From Kuschelorhynchus macadamiae (Eukaryota > Arthropoda > Insecta > Coleoptera > Curculionidae), in assembly GCA_030620095.1 (NCBI GenBank), contig JAUTXW010001355.1, positions 1,426,001 through 1,490,000 of the forward strand: a DNA stretch of 64,000 bases, read 5' to 3'. The position numbers and the translations under genes were made by a program. This document shows positions 62,860-64,000 of the stretch, piece by piece. The notes under the pieces are model-generated. The model searched no databases and was not told the origin of the DNA. It saw only the letters and a program-made list of their open reading frames with translations. Within the stretch, counting starts at the first letter, position 1. The number at the start of each line of letters is the position of its first letter.

Positions 62860-63845
62860 ATCTAATTGTCGGTCATATAATTCACTAAAACTAGACCGCA
62901 AGATATTTGCTGGAATATTTCTGCAATGGAAACGAATCGAATTTTCAAGTTCCTCAACGTTATTAAATGGTCGATCCTTATAAACTTTTTGCTTTAAGTA
63001 TCCCTATAAAAAAATCTAATGGGGTAAGATCTGGGGAACGAGGAGGCCACCGTGGATCGGTATTTCGTCCTAACTATTTAGTACCAAATTTCCCATTTAA
63101 CCATTCAGAAACATTTCTAGTAGAATGAGCGGGACATCCATTATGTACAAACCATAATTTATACCGTTCTTGTAAACTTATATTGTCCAAAAAATTCGAT
63201 ATTTCGTTTTCCAGAAATTGTAAATAGGTATCACCAGTTAGGTTTCGCCAAGAAAAAAAACGGACACAATAATTTTTCGTTGATAATACCGAACCACACG
63301 TTTGTTTTTTGGTAATACTGGTTTCTGTTGTCAGTAACAAAATTTGGATTTGCGCCTGACCACCACCTACAATTTTGGGAAGGGCCAATGCCATTTTTAT
63401 GAACGTGGATTCATCCCCAAAGAGAATGTGTCTATGAAAATCATGCTGATCTTCTATTTGTCCTTGAATCCATATGCAGAAATCATAGCGGATGTCATAG
63501 TGTCGTTCTTGAAACGTGTAAATAAACATTGGCCTATAAGCATGAACCTTGTTTTTCTCTTAACAGAGCTTTATATGCCGTATAAGCAGAAATTTCTAGG
63601 GTTTTCAACAACTGACTGAAGTACCGCTAATTGATTTTCTTCAGTACAGACAGTTTTGGCACATTCATTTTTATATTTATAGTCTAAAGATCCTGTCTGT
63701 TTGTAGTTTATTAAAAGTCTATTTACATTTGAGTAGTGAACTTGTTTGTCTGGATGTCGTTCATTGAAAATATCTGCTGCTTATCCCCACATATCAAAAC
63801 TAATTCTGCCTTCTCGACTAGCGTTAATTGTCTTGGAGGAGGCAT
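62860..63845 (-). pseudogene. mariner/Tc1-like DDE transposase, frameshifted
   Basis: ATG at 63845 opens MPPPRQLTLVEKAELVLICG, a typical N terminus. The helix-turn-helix region is broken by at least two shifts (near 63780 and 63610). An intact middle frame (63529-63074) has the DDE catalytic region: FGDESTFIKM (first Asp), then LWFVHNGCPAHSTRNVSEWL, where the usual second Asp (W-x-Q-D-G-A-P) is replaced by Asn (HNGCP), followed by LNGKFGTK. The segment with the third acidic residue (SPRSPDLTP-like SSFPRSYPIRFF) is frameshifted around 63060-63010. A missing catalytic Asp and several breaks mean it is inactive. Confidence 0.85.
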
Positions 63846-64000
63846 TTTAAATCAAATAAAGTTAATATGTATTAATATAATTGTTCTTCTAGAATGAAAT
63901 ATTAACGCCACCGAACTGTCATAATTTTTACTTCTAACCCTCATTTGTATTTTTCATGGGTATTCGCGATTATCTTAGATAGGACTTCAGGTTTGTGATT

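Overview
This 64 kb window reads as a piece of a large, AT-rich, repeat-laden insect genome. The evidence for an insect is an interstitial array of the arthropod telomere repeat (TTAGG)n, mariner-like transposases of the DUF4817/DDE type, Ty3/gypsy and LINE fragments, P-element/THAP and PIF/Harbinger relics, and long (TA)n microsatellites. I see no host housekeeping gene, tRNA, rRNA or CRISPR. Almost everything interpretable is mobile or viral in origin.

Layout. 1-2936: 3' part of a Ty3/gypsy retrotransposon (intact RT-RNaseH-integrase reading frame, three spaced hairpins, a probable 3' LTR). 3180-4160: a decayed acidic/zinc-binding gene with degenerate duplicates and a 51-bp minisatellite. 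4300-4730: pyrimidine-rich tract, (TTAGG)n array and strong G-quadruplex tract. About 4800-20530: an integrated Maverick/Polinton (adintovirus-like) DNA virus. 20760-34400: decayed DNA transposons, copies of a dispersed repeat family carrying ATGGCGGC motifs, and candidate hammerhead-ribozyme-like motifs. 35500-37300: P-element relic. 38070-39150: degenerate tandem repeat. 43860-47330: a LINE relic into which a young gag-only LTR element (44349-46752) has inserted. 48818-50261: hAT-like relic. 51130-56250: LINE relics. 53200-58150: more dispersed repeat copies. 58580-59245 and 62860-63845: mariner-like relics, separated by giant (TA)n arrays with a duplicated spacer.

The Polinton is the main gene-bearing feature. 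Its plus-strand left block has a repeat-containing acidic protein, protein-primed DNA polymerase B with a candidate 67-nt intron, a BIR-domain/membrane protein, a secreted/membrane protein and a conserved unknown. A minus-strand block has the packaging ATPase, a conserved structural-type protein, two coiled-coil proteins and a retroviral-type integrase. A plus-strand virion block, divergent from the ATPase over 87 bp, has a PLA2-type minor capsid/core protein, adenovirus-type protease, penton-like minor capsid protein, a small basic protein and the major capsid protein, followed by two overlapping unknown ORFs. Three small paralogous minus-strand genes close the right end. The copy is recognisably complete for replication, integration and virion genes, but several frames carry single stops or short frameshifts, so it looks like a fairly young but inactivated integration. 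I could not find convincing terminal inverted repeats.

The second notable item is a 2.4 kb LTR element with two LTRs that look identical by eye, a 4-bp target duplication and an intact gag. Where pol should be it has only a 72-bp minisatellite. Its polypurine-tract region resembles that of the gypsy element at the left edge of the window, which suggests a parasite/helper relationship between related families.
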